Shown: in pieces, positions 34,586-48,800 of the stretch
Position numbering within the stretch: the first letter of the stretch is position 1
Layout: each line of letters begins with the position of its first letter
Assembly: GCA_003116995.1 (NCBI GenBank)
Contig: BDSL01000045.1
Span: forward strand, 496,001 to 560,000
Reading direction: 5' to 3'
DNA length: 64,000 bases
From: Yamagishiella unicocca
Taxonomy: Eukaryota; Chlorophyta; Chlorophyceae; Chlamydomonadales; Volvocaceae
The notes under the pieces: model-generated
What the model saw: only the letters and a program-made list of their open reading frames with translations
The model's database searches: none
What the model was told of the DNA's origin: nothing
Translations under genes and position numbers: made by a program

Positions 34586-34664
34586 GCTGCGCTGGCTTGG
34601 CAAGGATGGGTTTCCCGACGCACGGAACACGTCCGACGCTGGACCCCATGGCCGCCCAGGTCAT
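34586..34664 (-). CDS. Candidate presequence exon of the Whirly gene
   Basis: An ATG at 34664-34662 begins MTWAAMGSSVGRVPCVGKPI, basic and without acidic residues, as expected for organelle import. The best nearby donor (CAGC|GTATGG) leaves phase 1, while the next exon starts in phase 0, so either the donor or the whole exon is wrong. Confidence 0.3.
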
Positions 34665-35869
34665 CGATGCGCAAAATAAGTGGCCTAACTCAACAGTAGC
34701 TGACTGCAGCTCAAGCATGACGATTTGGACACAGGATGGTTAAATGGCATGCGAGCCCGCCAAAAGCTTGCCTCTCATGACTAAAATTCACAGCAAATAT
34801 GGCCAACCTGAGTAGCTAAATCGGCGTAGGATGGGCTGGAAACGGGTCTCGCGCTCATGAGCTGCGCGCGAGGTAGAGCTGCGGGGACCAGTCGCGGCGC
34901 CAACAGACGGCAGCCCGCAACAGGGGCCAATGCCGCTACGAAATGTGTGCTTATCATATTTGTTGAGAGCAATGAATTCCGATAACTATAGGACCTTCGA
35001 CGGATTCCGATAACTACAGGACCTCATGTAAGAGACTTGTCCTTGTCTTACGAAGGCAATATTCTTCGCAAATCAGGACTACAAAAAGGGCAGCGTCACA
35101 ATCTTGGGGTGTCAGTGTATCAAGTATTTGACATCCGCGCCAATGCAGTCGCTAGTACGGCAAAGAACTTGCGTCAAATCTGCAAACCCTAAATCCTCCC
35201 TTCCGTACACCACGCACATGTGGGTTGGGAGCAGTGTTCACCTCCCGGAGTGATTGTCAGCGCCTGTAGCGCAGAAGGCGTCACGCAGTGGTTGAGTCGG
35301 CCACTGGTTCTAGAGTCGCCTGGCCTGCCTGGCCAACCCCCCTCGCATTACCGTCCAGCTCCTCGCACACGGGGGCTTAACTCACGCAACAAGATATATC
35401 CGTTCCGGCAAACAAACCCGGAAGCTCTTCACGGCATTTATAGTCGCATTGGTCCACGCGGGTACGACACAACCAACCCCAGCAGTCCTAGCTCTCAATC
35501 CGAGACGAGCCGAGTCGTCCAAATATACCGCACTTTGCCGCCACCGCTGCATGGCAGGTCCGTCCTTTTGCAGGTTCTGCAGACAGAGCCGTACAGCGCA
35601 GTGCCACCGCAGCGCATGTCGACTATCCGGGCACATGCATGCCATTCGTGAGCCATGGACAGGCATGGACACGAAAGCAGCCTCCCTGAATACCTCACAA
35701 CTATCCCAACAACTTCAGAGCCCAGGGCACCACCCACCGTCCGTCGTATGACACACCCCCACCCCTCCTCTAGTCCACGGGCCTTCCTCACAAACCCCTC
35801 CTCTGGTCCTCCTCCCCGCCGCCTGCGGCAGTCCGCCACATCACCCCGCGTCCACGCGTTGAAATTTGA
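34665..35869. other. Intergenic region with a short direct repeat
   Basis: This should contain the Whirly promoter and the 3' UTR of the giant gene (stop at 35870). A 21-bp direct repeat (ATTCCGATAACTAYAGGACCT) occurs at 34976-34996 and 35004-35024. No gene is seen. Confidence 0.5.
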
Positions 35870-36841
35870 TCACGTCCCCGGCCCAGTCCCCCCCGCACCC
35901 CCGGTGTCGGCCCCACTCCCCGCGGGCGCTGCACTCCCGCCCGCCTCCCCCACCCCCTCCAGCTGCAGCGCTGCGTCTACTTGGCCACTCAGGCCCTGCG
36001 CCTCGATCAGCAGCGCGTTGAGCCTCGACGCCTGCCGCAGCTCCGCCTCCTCCTCCAGCGCCTGCGGATACAAGGACGGGGCCGCGGTGGTGTAAGTTGC
36101 GGCGGGCGGGGCTATGGCTCGTCAAGGGGCGGAGCCGGCTCATCATACACGCTGTTGCTGCTGCTGGTGGTGTTGCGGCTAAGCCGGGCCTGTCGCTGCC
36201 GCAGCCTGGACAGGGACCCACAGACACGGCGTGTGCGAATAGCTGCATCACCATCATCCCCAACCCAACTACGGCGCCGCAGTAGCTCGTCCACAACTCC
36301 ACATGCGGCACTGAGTTGCCCACCCTCATCATCTTCTTGGTGTCCTGCGTTTGCTGCTCCATGTTGTTCGCCAGCGCATCCACCTCGCCCAGCAGGTTGA
36401 AGATGCCGGCCAGCTCAGCGGCCTGGCGTTCCCGGCGGGCAGCTAGAGCCTGTTCAGGCGCAGCGGGGGAGGGAGGACGGGCTGGGCTGACGAGCTGAAA
36501 CCATCTGGCACGAGGGGTGGGGTTTATGTTGCAGGGGTACGCTGCTAGACTTGTGGTGCGTGGGCCACCAGTAGCCGTCAGCCGGCATCCAGACTCATCC
36601 GGGCAGTAAGGGCGTGCTCGTACGTGGATTGCGGTGGATCGTGGATCCTGATACCGTGTCGGCTGCCCGGCTGGGCTCCTACCTGCTGCGCCGACGCCAC
36701 CACAACCTTCTTGGTTGCCTCCGCCCGCGCCGCGGCCTCGCTCAGCGACCTCATCTCCGCTGTCCACTGGTCCAGCAGGACGGCGCGGTGCATCTCGCGC
36801 TGGGAGCGCTGCTGGAGCTGCTCCTCCGTCTCGACCGGGCC
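35870..36841 (-). other. C-terminal coiled-coil region of the giant protein
   Basis: The last three exons encode about 157 residues of predicted helix: EEQLQQRSQREMHRAVLLDQ and SLSEAAARAEATKK, then ERQAAELAGIFNLLGEVDAL and NNMEQQTQDTKKMMR, then ALEEEAELRQASRLNALLIE, ending in a Gly/Ala tail. Heptad-like spacing suggests oligomerisation. Confidence 0.7.
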
Positions 36842-39800
36842 CTGTGCACGCACCGTGTGGTTGCAAGGAAACCCGTGAACAAAAACCGTTTAGGAAAATC
36901 GGTTAGGAAAACCGTTTAGGAGGGACGCGGTGTGCACGCCGGTGTGCGGGGACGTGAGGGCCGTGGCGCAAGAGGTACGGCGACGTGAGCAGTGAATGGT
37001 GCAGGCTGCGAGTGCGGGGCGGAGCACACACCCTCGGCGCACCTTCTTGCCTCCCTGGCCTCTCCGGTTGTGCAGTGTTGGGCTTCCATCCCCCTGCCAG
37101 TCGGGGTCTCCGTGCACCGGGCAGCCGGGGAAGTCGCAGCCGCCACACTCGGTCTCCATACCCAGCTCATCCCCCTCCCCGTCCCAATCGTCCTCCTCGT
37201 CCTCCAGCTCGTCGGCTCCGCCCCCACCACCGCCTGCTCCTCCCCCCCCTCCCATCCGGTCCAGCTCCTGCGTCTCGTAGCCGCCACCCTCGAAGCGCTG
37301 CGCCACCATGGCCGCCAGGGAGCGTACGGCGGCGGTTTCGGGGCTGACGCGCGCCATGTACGGCAGGCGCCCGCTGCTGATTACCCCTGGGGCCATCACC
37401 GCGCCGCCGCCTGCCCTGTTGCTGCCGCGGCTGCCGCCGGCTCCTCCGGTGTCCTCAGCGAAGGACACGGTGCCGCGGTAGTCGGCCCCGGGTGAGCGCC
37501 CAGTGCGGCCGCTCTGGCGGGCTGACGCCCTCCCCCCGGGTCCGGGCCCAGGTGACCGCATGGCGCTGCGAATCTTGGCCGTGAAGTTGCGCTGGTGCTG
37601 GCGGAGGGCCGCAACCTGCGAGGGCGCCGCGGCGGGGTGGAGTGGGGCGGGGTGGAGTGGGGTGGGGCGGAGTGGGGTGGGGTGGAGTGGGGCGGGGCGG
37701 AGTGGGGTGGGGTCGGGTGGGGCGGGGCGGAGTGGGGTGCGGAAGTCGGGCCATTGAGTGTAGGGTAAGGCTGCTCGGATGTGGCTTCCGGTCGCAGCAG
37801 CCGGGTTTCCTCCATGCGTCCATTGCCGACCCGATCTTCAGTCCCCCTGGCGCCACAAAGCGCTAGAGAACCGGCCCTTGACACCACGACCAGCCCCGAG
37901 CCCCCAGCCCCAGATCCCAGATCCCCCCACGCGCACCCACCTGCGCACCCCCACGCGCACCCACCTGCGGCGACATCGCCAGCTGCTGCTCCTGCCTGCT
38001 CCACCGCTTCCGCGGCTTCACGTCGCCGTGCATGCGCCGCTGCAGCGGGCTGCGCGCGTGCGGCTGCCGCTCCAGCCCGGGGCCCGTCAGGTAGTGGGGC
38101 TGCGGCGGGAACAGCGACCCCTGCGTGCCATCCCCCAGGTACCTGCTCTTGCCATCTCGGCGGCTGCCGGCGCCGTCAGCCCAGCCGCCGCCGCCAGCGC
38201 CGCCGCCGCCCGGCTGCCGCTCCTCGGGTGGTGTTGGCGGCTGCTGCTGCCGCCGCAGCAACCCCTCCGCACCCCCGGGCGGCGTCTGGTGCTGCGGCGG
38301 CGGCAGTTGCAGCGGCCGCAGCGGCTGGGAGCCGTCGCTGAAGTGCTGCAGCCCGGCCTGGTACCGCTGCCGCCGCTCCGCCAGCGCCGCCTTCTGCCAC
38401 TGCCGCCGCTGACGCACCTGCTCGTACTGCTGCTGCTGCGTGGAGTCAGGCTCCATGGCCAGGGCCTCAGCGGCGGTTAGGCTGCGGCCGCCGCCGCCGC
38501 CGGCGGGGTACGGCGGCTGCGCCGCCGGGCCGCGCTGCGCGCGGCGCGCAGGTGGCCTGCCCTGCAGCGCCGCCATGGCCTGAGCCTCCCAGTCGTTCAA
38601 GCCGCCCAGGATATCGATCTGCAGGGCATCAGTGGCGGGGTCCTGAAAGCCGTAGCCGTCGGCGCCGTCCGGCGAGGCCCCCGCCGCCGCCAGGTCTATG
38701 TCTCGGACCTGCAGGAAGCTGGGGCCCTTGCCCCGGGGCACGTTGCCGTTGGGCAGCGTGGACGGCAGGCGCTGGGTCGGCTGGAAGAAGGCATCGGTGG
38801 CGGTGATGGTGTATGCGTCGGTGATGTAGGTGGGTGCGTGTCTGGCGGGGGCCTGCGCGCCCGCAGCCGCAGCGGCGGGAGCGTGCGCAGCTGCCGCTGA
38901 CGGCTGCTGCGCCTGCAGGCTCCATTCCTGCGCAGGAGACCTCCCGGTGCCGCCGGTCGTGGCCGTGGCCGTAGTCGCGGCCACCGGCGTGATGACTCCG
39001 CCGCTCTGCTGGAAGGCCTCCATGATGAGCTGAGTCAGCTCCGCCGCCAGCTGCACCTGGCGGGGGGGTGATGTCGCCTGCGGGCCGCCGCCGGCCGTCT
39101 GTGCTGCTGGGTCCCTCTGCACCGCGGCTGCTGCCTCCTCCGCCGGCTGCTGCGCCTGCACAGCAGCCCTCGCACCATCCGCGTCTGGCCGCTGGCTCCC
39201 CGATGCCGCGCTCCCTCCTCCAAGCTCCTCTTCCTCCTCCGCTGCCGCTGCCTCCGCCGTCGCTGCCTCCGCCTCCGCTGCCTCCGCTGCCTCTGACGCC
39301 CTTCGCGACGCCTGCCTGCCCGCCACCAGCTGCTGCTCCCGCCGCGACCCTGCAGAGTGCTCCGACGCGACCGTGCTTGGCTCCGATACCGGCGCCGGGG
39401 GCTCCTCCGCGATCGAGGCACTGCCCGTGGAGGGCGAGCGCACGGGGTACCTCCGCCCCGGAGACACGGACGGCTCCTTGGACAGCACCTGGATGCCGGC
39501 CACACCCTCACTGGGCCGCTTGGTTTTCACCAGCGTGATGTGCCCAGGGGGGGCGCGGGCGGCTGAGGCGCTGGACACCTCGCGGCGCAACGCGCCGCCG
39601 CCGCCGGCGCCGCTGGCGCCAGCGCCGGCATCCCCAGCAGTGTCGGCGGCACCTTCAGCAGCCGGCGCTGCCGGCTGCGGCGGCGAGGCTCCGGGGTTGA
39701 CACCCGAGGGCGAGTAGTCGCCGGGCCGGACGCCAGCGCGAGGCAGCCAGGCTGCGGTGCCAGTGGGGGATACCTGGACGGCGGGAGGGTAACCTCGGGG

Positions 39801-42800
39801 GCCCGTGTGGCGGGGGCGCACGTACATGGCTCGGTCGTGGGGCTCGTTGGGGCCCGCGGGGCCCCAGCCGCCGTCGGCGTAGTAGGCGGGGTGTGCGGGC
39901 GGGGAGCTGGGCACCGCCACGGGTACGCCGCCCCAGGCCGCCGGCCCGGGCGCTGGGTAGTAGGCCGGCATGCCCGGTACGGTGATGGGGCCCCGGCCGG
40001 GGTTGAGCACCATTTGCGTGCAGTAGATGTTGATCGGCTGGTGCGTGGGAGCCGCGGGCGGGAGCGGCCAGCCGGGGCCAGGCGCGATCGGCTGGGCGCC
40101 GCCCGCAGGCGGCGGCGGTGGCGGCGGCGGCGGCGGAGCCGCGATGGGGGCTTCTGCTCGCAAAGCGGCTTGGGCCGGGGTGTCGGTGTTGTTTGAGGCG
40201 GCGCCGTCAGGGGCCGTGGGAAGCGGAGCGCCGCGCAGCGGCGCAGGCTGGCTCCTCACTGAGGCCGCCGCTGCCTGGTCCGCAGCGGTGGTGGCGGCGG
40301 CGGCGGCAGTGAGTGGCGGCGCCGCCACCTGAGTGAGGGTCGGCTCCGCCGCCAGGTCATCCTGGGGCGAGCCCTGGCGCCCGGGGACTGCCGGTGCGGC
40401 AGCGGGGTTGGGAGCAGGGGTGGTGAGGGCGGGGCGGGCGGCACCCGGCTGGCTGCCAGCGAGTCCTGCCGATACGGCCGACCGCAGGTTGTCAGCGGCG
40501 ACCAGGAACTTGGCGCGGAGGGAGGCCTGGCGGTCCAGGATCTTCAGGGGTGAGAGAGGGAAGGAGGAGGGTTGGTGGAGGGTTGTCGTGGGGCAAAGGC
40601 AGGATGGAGGATTGCGCAGGCCGGGAAGAATGAAGGAAATTGATAAATGGGTTTTACGTACGAGATGGGAGGGGGCAGGAGGGAGGGGGTGGAGGGCGAG
40701 CCGCGAGACCGCAGCAGCAATTGATGCGCCGGTGGGGGCAGGCTTCAGTACAGATATGCAGTGACACGCCAGATTCTATCGAACGACAGCTGCTGACAGC
40801 TACAGATGCTACCTCAAAACACGGCGAGGCCCTCTCTCCCCCGTCCCTCGCGCCCTCCCCCCTCCACAGCTCCCCCCGCACCTCCTGCGCTCTGCGCTCC
40901 GTCTCCGGCCCGTGCAGCACGTCCACCATCTTAGCATGCGGCGAGTTGCTGTCGCGGGGGTCAGCCGGCGGGCGCTCAAAGACGCGCGACAGCCGCCCGG
41001 AGGGGCTGATCGCCTCGTCCTCCTCCTGCCCCTCGCCCTCCTCCTCACCGCCGCCCGCAGCTGCCGCCGGCCCCTCCATGTCGCCTCTCCCGCTGCTGGC
41101 CGCCCGGCTGCCTCGCCGCGACGGACCCAGCCCGGGTTGCGCCATACGCTGCAGCAGCCGCTCCGCGACGTCCATGCCGAAGTCCTCTCCGGGCTCAGGC
41201 CGGGAGGGAGCGGGGTCAGGCAGCGCCTTGCCCGAGGGGCCGGATGTGCTGGGGGCGGCAGCCATCGCGGGGTCGGATGCTGCCGCACTCCGCGGCGGTG
41301 GGTTGGGCCCCGTAGCCGGGAGGCCGGAGTCCGAAGCTGGCTGCTGCTGCTGCTTGGCACCAGCCCCGGGTTGCGACTCCCAGGCCTCCGCCTCCGCTGC
41401 GGTGCTCTTGTCCTTGCCTGGCTTCTTCTTATCTTTGTCTTTCTCCTTCTTCGTATCTTTCCTCTTCTTTTTTCCCTTTTTCTTCCGCCGTCTTTTGTCC
41501 CCGTGACCGCTACCACCAGTACTACTACTGCTGCTGCTGCTAGTGCTGCTACTGCTCGCATCGCTGTCCGAGCCGGTGCTGCTGTCGTCCTCATAGCTCG
41601 ACTGGCTGGCGCCGCCGCTGTCGCTGGTAGACCGCTGTCGCCTCCGCCTGCGCCCCTTCTTCCTCCTCCTCTCCCCCTTGCGCCTGCCTTCCCCGCCGCG
41701 CTCCCGCCGCTGCCGGCTGCCGCCCCGATCATCCACCTTGCCAGACCTCCGCCGCTGGCGCTCCAGCTCGCGCCGCGACAACCCGGCCGCGTCCGCCTCC
41801 GCCTGCTGCTCTTCTTCTTGCGCGGCCCGGCCCACAGCCAGCACCCTCCCAGACACCGACTTGCTCATCAGCCAGCGGCCGGGGGAGTCGTCACGGGGGG
41901 CATCAGTGGACGTGACGGGTGCTCCCGGCAGGCCGCCGTGGAACGCCACCCCGCCGGTGGTGGCCCCCATTGCGTGCAGGGCGTACTGCGCGTCGCCCAG
42001 CGGGCCGGGGCCCAGCATCTGCGTGGGCTCCAGCTGCAGGGCGGGGTCCATGTCGCGCAGAGCCGCCATGTTGGGTTGCGCCAGCGCCGAGCGCTGCTGG
42101 CGCCAGCGCACAGCGGTGTTCTCCGCCACTTGGCGCAGGGACTCGGGGGTGGTCTGCGGGCGGATGTGTGTGGGTGGGTGGGTGTGTCTGTTACGTGGGT
42201 TGCCGTCAGTCCACTGCAGCACCGTGTGCCTGACCCCTCCGGAGGGGCCTAGGTAGATGCCGAGGGCGTCCAACGGCGCTGCAGGCTGGGGACTAGGCAC
42301 AGGCACCTCATGCGGCGTCGTCAGCACCCTTCCCCCGGCCGTGGATTCGCGGATTCTCTTTAAACCCCCACACCAGCTAGTCAAAAGCCATCCAAGGACT
42401 GTACCTACCCCGCCCAGCCAGTAGCCGCGACGCCCCACGCCTTCTCATCATGGTTCCGGCGCCCACCCACCTCCATCAGGTCGGGCCAGCGCGAGGGGTC
42501 GTCCAGGGGGGGCAGCCCCGCCGCGGCCCCCAGACCGGACAGTGACGTCAGCGCCGTCAGCTGGCTAAGCGCCGCCAGCCCGGCAAGCGCACCGGGGTCG
42601 GCTGCTGCCACCAAGAACTGCTGCGGCTGCTGCGACTGCTGCGGCTGCTGCGGCTGCTGCGGCTGCTGCGGCTGCTGCGGCTGCTGCGGCTGCTGCGGCT
42701 GCTGCGGCTGCTGCGGCTGCTGCGGCTGCTGCGGCTGTTGCAGTGGCATCATCCCCGGGTGCATCGTCGGCTGCGGTGGCGGCTGTGGCTGCTGTGGTTG

Positions 42801-45800
42801 CTGGAGTAACTGCGGCGCCGGCTGGTAGTAGTAAGGGGGCGGTCCGGCGGCGAAGGGTGGAGGCGGCTGTGCTGCCAGCGGTAGTGGGTAGTGGGTTGGT
42901 GCGATGCCCGCGGGGCCGCTGTGCACGTGGATGTCGATCCGGGGACTGGCGGACAAGGACTGGGTGGCGGCGTCCGCAGCGTCCCTCGAGGGCGAGTGCT
43001 GCACGGCAGCGGCATGTCGTGTAGGGGACTGCTGCACACCCACGGCGTGCTGCGGCAGGGGCTCCGACGCGGTGGCCGCGTCGCGACGGCCGAGCGCTCG
43101 CCCTGTCGTTGTTGTTGTCATTTCTGGTGCTGGGGCTGCTGGCGGTGCTGGGGCTGCTGTCCGGTCGAAGAGGCCCACGCGACCTCCCAGGCCTGCGGGT
43201 TTAGCGGGTCCCGGAGCGCCGCCGCAATGTTCAGCGAGGTGCACTACAACACACACGCAACGCCACCGCAACAGAGCACGGCACGGGATGAGGTCAGGCG
43301 TGCTGGGTACAGAAGCGACGTGCGCGGCTCCCCTCGCCGTGTAGCCCCCAGAGGCTTGCGCAGAGCCCACGACGGCTGCAGCAACATGCAGGGGCGCTAC
43401 AGCTACTTAAAGGGAGGGCCACCCCGGATCTGAGCCAGAGTATTTCCCCTGGTGCTAGACGCAGCGTGGGCGCCTGCTTAAGTGGCTACCTGTGCCAGAC
43501 CGGGCGCGCTCCTCCGGCCGCCTCAGCATGCTCAGTAAGTGCTCCGTGCGGCCAGCTGTCCCTGCGGGCACGATGCCCGGCACCTCGCTCTCGGGTCGGT
43601 CCAGCACACGCAGCTTGCGCATGGGCAGGCCGGTCGGGAGTGGCGGCTCGTCCGGCTTGTCGGCGGGAGGCTGCGAGGAGCCGGGCGCAGGGACGACACG
43701 AGGTGTGGGTGATCGGCTACCCGACGTGACAAGTATAGCCGGGGTGGGGGGCAGGCCTCACCTGGGTGCGAGGCCCCAGCACCCGCATGAGCTTGACGTT
43801 CTGGAAGCGCGGCTCCTCGGCCCCGTCCGCAAAGCCCATGTTGACATGCCGCCTGCGGAGGGCAGGGCACGATCAGGGAGCAGCGCGTGTTCGGTTCTGT
43901 GCCCCCAATGCCAGCTTTGAGTGCCACCTGCTCATGCCGCACACGCACCACAACGGCCCCCTTGCCGGGCCCATGCACACGCAAGTGGCTGCCAGGTGTC
44001 AGAGCTGGAACATTGTACCATGTGCCATCCGTCCCTCTGCCATCCATGTTGAACACCGTATCTTTCTTCCCAGCTACTCGACTGTCGCCCGCACCTCGTT
44101 TTCTGGTGGTCCGTCGGACCCTGCGCCATACGCAGCAGCCGCGGCGGGCTGCGGCTGGAGGCGGGTATGGGCGACGCGACCAGGGTCCGCACGCCCTTGA
44201 TGCCCGTGCCCTCCACGCGCACAAAGCTAGCGGCGGGCATCGGCCCCCAGCTGGCGTCCTCCTGGACCTCAGCGCTGAAGGTTCTGCGCCACGGCTGCCC
44301 CGGGGAAGAGGAACCCTCGGCTGCTTCTGGCGCCCGACCCGGCGACGGCATATCCTCACTGGGCAGCGGAGGCTCAGCACCGCTTGCACCGCCTGAACCG
44401 CCTGGACCGCCTGGACTGCCTGGGCCGCGTGGGTCGCCTGAACCGCCTGAACCGCTTGCACTGCCTGGGCCGCGTGGGTCGCCTGAACCGCTTGCACCGC
44501 CTGAACCGCTTGCACCGCCTGAACCGCTTGCACCGCCTGAACCGCTTGCACCGCCTGAACCGCTTGCACCGCCTGAACCGCTTGCACCGCCTGAAACGCG
44601 TGGGCCGCCTGAAACGCGTGGGCCGCCTGAGCCGCTTGCACGGCCTGAGCCCTCTGGTGCTGCGGTCTGCTCGGTGAAAGCTGCCGCCGCAGCTCCAAGT
44701 GCTTCCTGCGCCCCGGCAACCTCCCCTTCTGGGGAAGCCTCGGCGCCGCCCGCAGCCTGTTTTTGCCACGCACAGGTTTACAGCAGCCAGGGGCATCATG
44801 ATCAGGGCTACGAGTCACAAATCCGACCGGTTTCGCAACATTGCCGAAACCGCCGTGAAAAGCAGATCGGCGAGCCCTCGGGGACACCATTTACGCGTAT
44901 GAAACGTACACCTCACGCGGTGGTCCTATGCTGCGGCACGTTCCACCAACGGCATTGTAATCCCATATCCGTTAGGACAACCGCCCGATCTGCCATTGCC
45001 CCTCCGCACACGCGGGGCCACGTTGCTGCACCTGCTCCTGTCTTGCGGGCGAGGCCTGGCGGCGAGTGAAGGTCGGCGTGGGGCCGGGCAGCTGTACTCC
45101 CCGCAGCAGCTGCCGCGGCTTGAGCAGCTTGACGTGCGGCCCTGCAGCGGCACCAGGCGGCGCAGGTGCGCCAGGCGGCCGGTGAGTTAACCGCCGCGGC
45201 TCAGGCGGTGGCATGAAAAAGACCATGGGCGGCCATGGGTTGTGTAGCCTGACCGACCACTGTACTACAAGCCTTGGCTGACAAGCGCGAAGCGCATTCA
45301 CGCTGCACCGGGGCTCATCAGTCGAGGCGAAAGCTGCCAAGCCGTGGATGGGGCAGCAGCGGCTGCCTAACCATCTCCGCGACTACGCATGAGCTTTGTG
45401 AAGCGGGAGCGCGAGTGGTGGTGGGAGGTGGTGGGATTGGGTTGCAACTCCCCCTCCCCCAATCCTGCCCTCCGTTTCATATGTCGTGTAACCGGGCCTT
45501 GTCCCCCTCCCCACCAAACCGCGCACCTGCCGTCACCTCTCGCTGGAGGGTGCGGACCGTCACGCCAGAGACGCCAAAGGCCCCCACACCGGAGGGGTCA
45601 AGCAGCTCCCGGAGCCGCAGCTCCCGGGCTAGCGCGGGGGGCATGTCCCTGAGGGCGTGGACGTGGCGGGATCACGTTAGCTCAGTCACGATGCTTGGCC
45701 GTGCGTGTGGGAAGTCCGCGCTACTGATCACAAATTAGTCCAAATTAGTCCAAATACCTATTGGCGGCATGCGCTGCGACAATACTTGGTTCCCCACCTG

Positions 45801-48800
45801 TGCTCCACTGCTAAACTCTAAAGAGGCCCGCACCGGCCAGGACCACGCGCCCATGCGACACGGTAACCACGTCACCACACAACACAACAGCACTAGAGGC
45901 CCGCAAGGGCCCCGCAAGCCTCATCGCGTGGTTGCTTGCCTGAGCGAGTTGGCGGTCGCCGACGACGCCAGGCTGCTGTCGTCGTCATCGTCGCCCCCGG
46001 CCCCACCGCCGCCACCCAGGAAGTCCGGCGCCTGGGTGGGCTGCCACGCCTGAGCGCGCGGCCGCACTGCGTCCGTAAAGCCGAGTCGCGAGCTGCCGCC
46101 CGGGCCACCGGGCGAGTAGGGCACGTCGGGCCCCAGCAGCGGCGGCTGGTCGGGCCGCTGCAGCGGAGGGTGCGGCTCGTCTGCGGCGGCAGTTAGGGTT
46201 CCAACACCAGCTGAATAGCTCGTCGGCAGAGCGAGTAGGAGCGGTGGGCGCGGTGTCGGGTACCCGGTGGGCCCTTGTTCACGGCTGGAGACCCTCGGGT
46301 CGGTGTCCTGACCTGCCAGGCTGGCTGAGGCACCTGCCTCGCGGCGCAGAGCGGCTTGCACCCCCACCGCGGCTCGGCTCACGCACCTGACTTGTTGCCC
46401 AGCCACAGCGGCCTGTGGCGGCGGAAGGCGGTCGGCGGCAGCCTCTCCGGACTGGCGCCGCCCCCGGGTGCCACCCACGTGGCGAGACCGAGATCAATGG
46501 GGCCTGTGTGTGTGTGAGAGAGAGGTGGGGACGGGGCGGGGCGGGAGCAGCGGGGCGCAGAGGCGGCGTCACGGTGGGCACGTAGGCAGGTTGGGTCCGA
46601 GGGGAAGCACGCCTCGCCCTGGCTCCCCTGACAAGCTCATGGCATTACTGCGCTGACATGTCCACTCGACCAGCCCCGGTCCATCCCTCACAGGCACCCG
46701 CACCACCGTTCGCAGCATACACGCCCTGCCGCGCCGCGCCACCGCCCACGCCGCCGCCCCGCCCTACCCGCCGCCGAAGACATGACGCCATCAGCCGCAC
46801 CCCGCCAGCTGCGCTCCATGTCCGGCCCAGTGCCCCCTCCATACGCGCCCAGCAGGCCGGCGCCGGCGCCGCGGGGCACACTGAAGCGCGGCAGCAGCCG
46901 CAACCCGGCGGTGGTGAGCCGCGGCCCCTCGTGCTGCTGCTGGCCCCCCTCCTCCCAGGCGCTCCTCACCGCCAGGGGCAACCCGCCCCCACGCCCCCAC
47001 TCCGCGCTGGTCCCCGCCGCCCCAGCCTCTGCTTCCGCCTCCATCCCCACCACCGCCCTCACCGCCTCCGGCGCCTGCGACAACATGAGGCCCACCCCCG
47101 GCTCCCGCAGCCCCAGAGCCATCGGCGTTCTAAGGCTCCGCACCGGCACCTGCACCGGCGGCGCGAGCCCGTCAGCCCCGGCTGGTTGGTAATCCAGCAT
47201 CAGCTGCTGCTGTTGTTGCTGCTCCTGCTGCCGCTGCTGCTCCAGCTGCCACTGCTGTTGCTCCAGCTGCCACTGCTGCTGCTCCAGATGCTGCTGCTGC
47301 TGGTGCTGCCGACCTCCTGCTGCCGAGTAGGCCGCCATTCGCGCCAGGGCCTCCCCCGGTTGCAAGGTGATGGGTCCCAGGGCCATGGAGCCGAGCAGCG
47401 GCATGTCGCTGTCCCAGAAGGAGGTGCTGGGGAAGTGCGGCTCGACCAGGGGCGCCGGGATGCCGGCGGGAAAGACCATGGGGTCGACCTGGAAGCTGGT
47501 GTCCGTGGGGGGCGGCAGGAAGGGACCGGAGTACTCCAGGCCCGGGTGGGGCCGCGGCGGGCGGGGGAGGTGGGCGGGGGGCGAGAGGGGCCGGTTGCCG
47601 GCGACTGGGCGCAGGGCGGAGAGGATGCCGGGGAGCCTGCGGCAGGAGGGCGACATAGCAGGGGAAGGGGTTTGGAGGGGGAGGGAGGGGGAGGGAGGGG
47701 GAGGGAGGGGTTTGGAGTGGGAGGGAGTGGGAGGGAGTGGGAGGGAGGGGGAGGGAGGGGGGTCTGCTGCAGGGAGGAGGGTAGGGTCGCTGTGCGGGCG
47801 GCGGCAGGTGTTCGTGGTCGCGGGTCCGACTGCCGCTTGGTGGGGGTGGCATGGGTGAGGACGGGTCGGCTTTAGCAAACGCATACGGTGTTCTGGGCAA
47901 TATGGCCAGATAAGGCTTCTCTTTTGGGACCCGGAGCGCGGCCTGCTGCGCCGCCCCTGGAGCTAGCTGGCGGCCAGCCGCTCTCCGTATGAGCGGTGAC
48001 CAGCCCAGCAGCGGCACAGCCCCCTACCCACCTGTCGTGGTTGAGCAGTATGCCCTGGCCGTCGACGCCCCAGGGAGCCACCTCGCGGACTCCTGCGGCC
48101 GCTGCGGCTGCTGAGACGTCAAGTCGAGGGGCGCGCAGCGGGGACACCAGCACCTGAGGCCAGCAGCAGAGCAGGCAGGTGTGGGGCCGGCAGGCAATTT
48201 AAATATCGGCTTGCGTGGTACCGGTGGGAGCACTGTGGCCGATTTCACAACGTCTTATTCGCCTTGGAGTTCTGCTACCATACTCCCCACCCAACGCAAC
48301 ACCCGACCGTGTGTATCAAACGTGTGTACCTAAGATTTCCCAATCGCTTATATTTTTCAGTGGCGACCCACAAGTTTCCGCTCATACCCATCGCTACCCA
48401 AGCCCCGGCCTATCAACACCAAGGACTACTGAAGGATCGCAGCCGCCACAGGCCGCCGGCCCCTGCACCCCCGCAGGGAACCCTCCCGCCGCCGCACACC
48501 GCGTTCCCGGCCTCCTCCAGTGCCCTCCCCCTCGTGCTCCCGACCCGCACCTTCCCCGGCATCGTCGCCGCCAGCGGCTCCAGCAAGACCATCTGCGGCC
48601 GGCCGCCTCGCCCTCCTCCCGGCCCCCTGCCGCCTCCCCCTCCCTCCACGACCATACTGCGGCCTAGCGGCGATATGGAGCGGCCGATGGGCACGTACGC
48701 CGGCGCTACCAGCAGCGGCGACGACTGGCGGGCGGCGGCGTACACTGCCGGCCCGGCGGATGCGGGGCGGCTGGCAGCGGCCGCCGCACCGCCTGGCGCA

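Noticed and set aside
43532..44890. 452-codon minus frame with (Gln-Ala-Val)n
   Set aside because: It reads through several introns and uses the wrong frame of the 18-bp repeat. The SGGASG frame matches exon phases, though this frame does include the cassette at 43928-44065.
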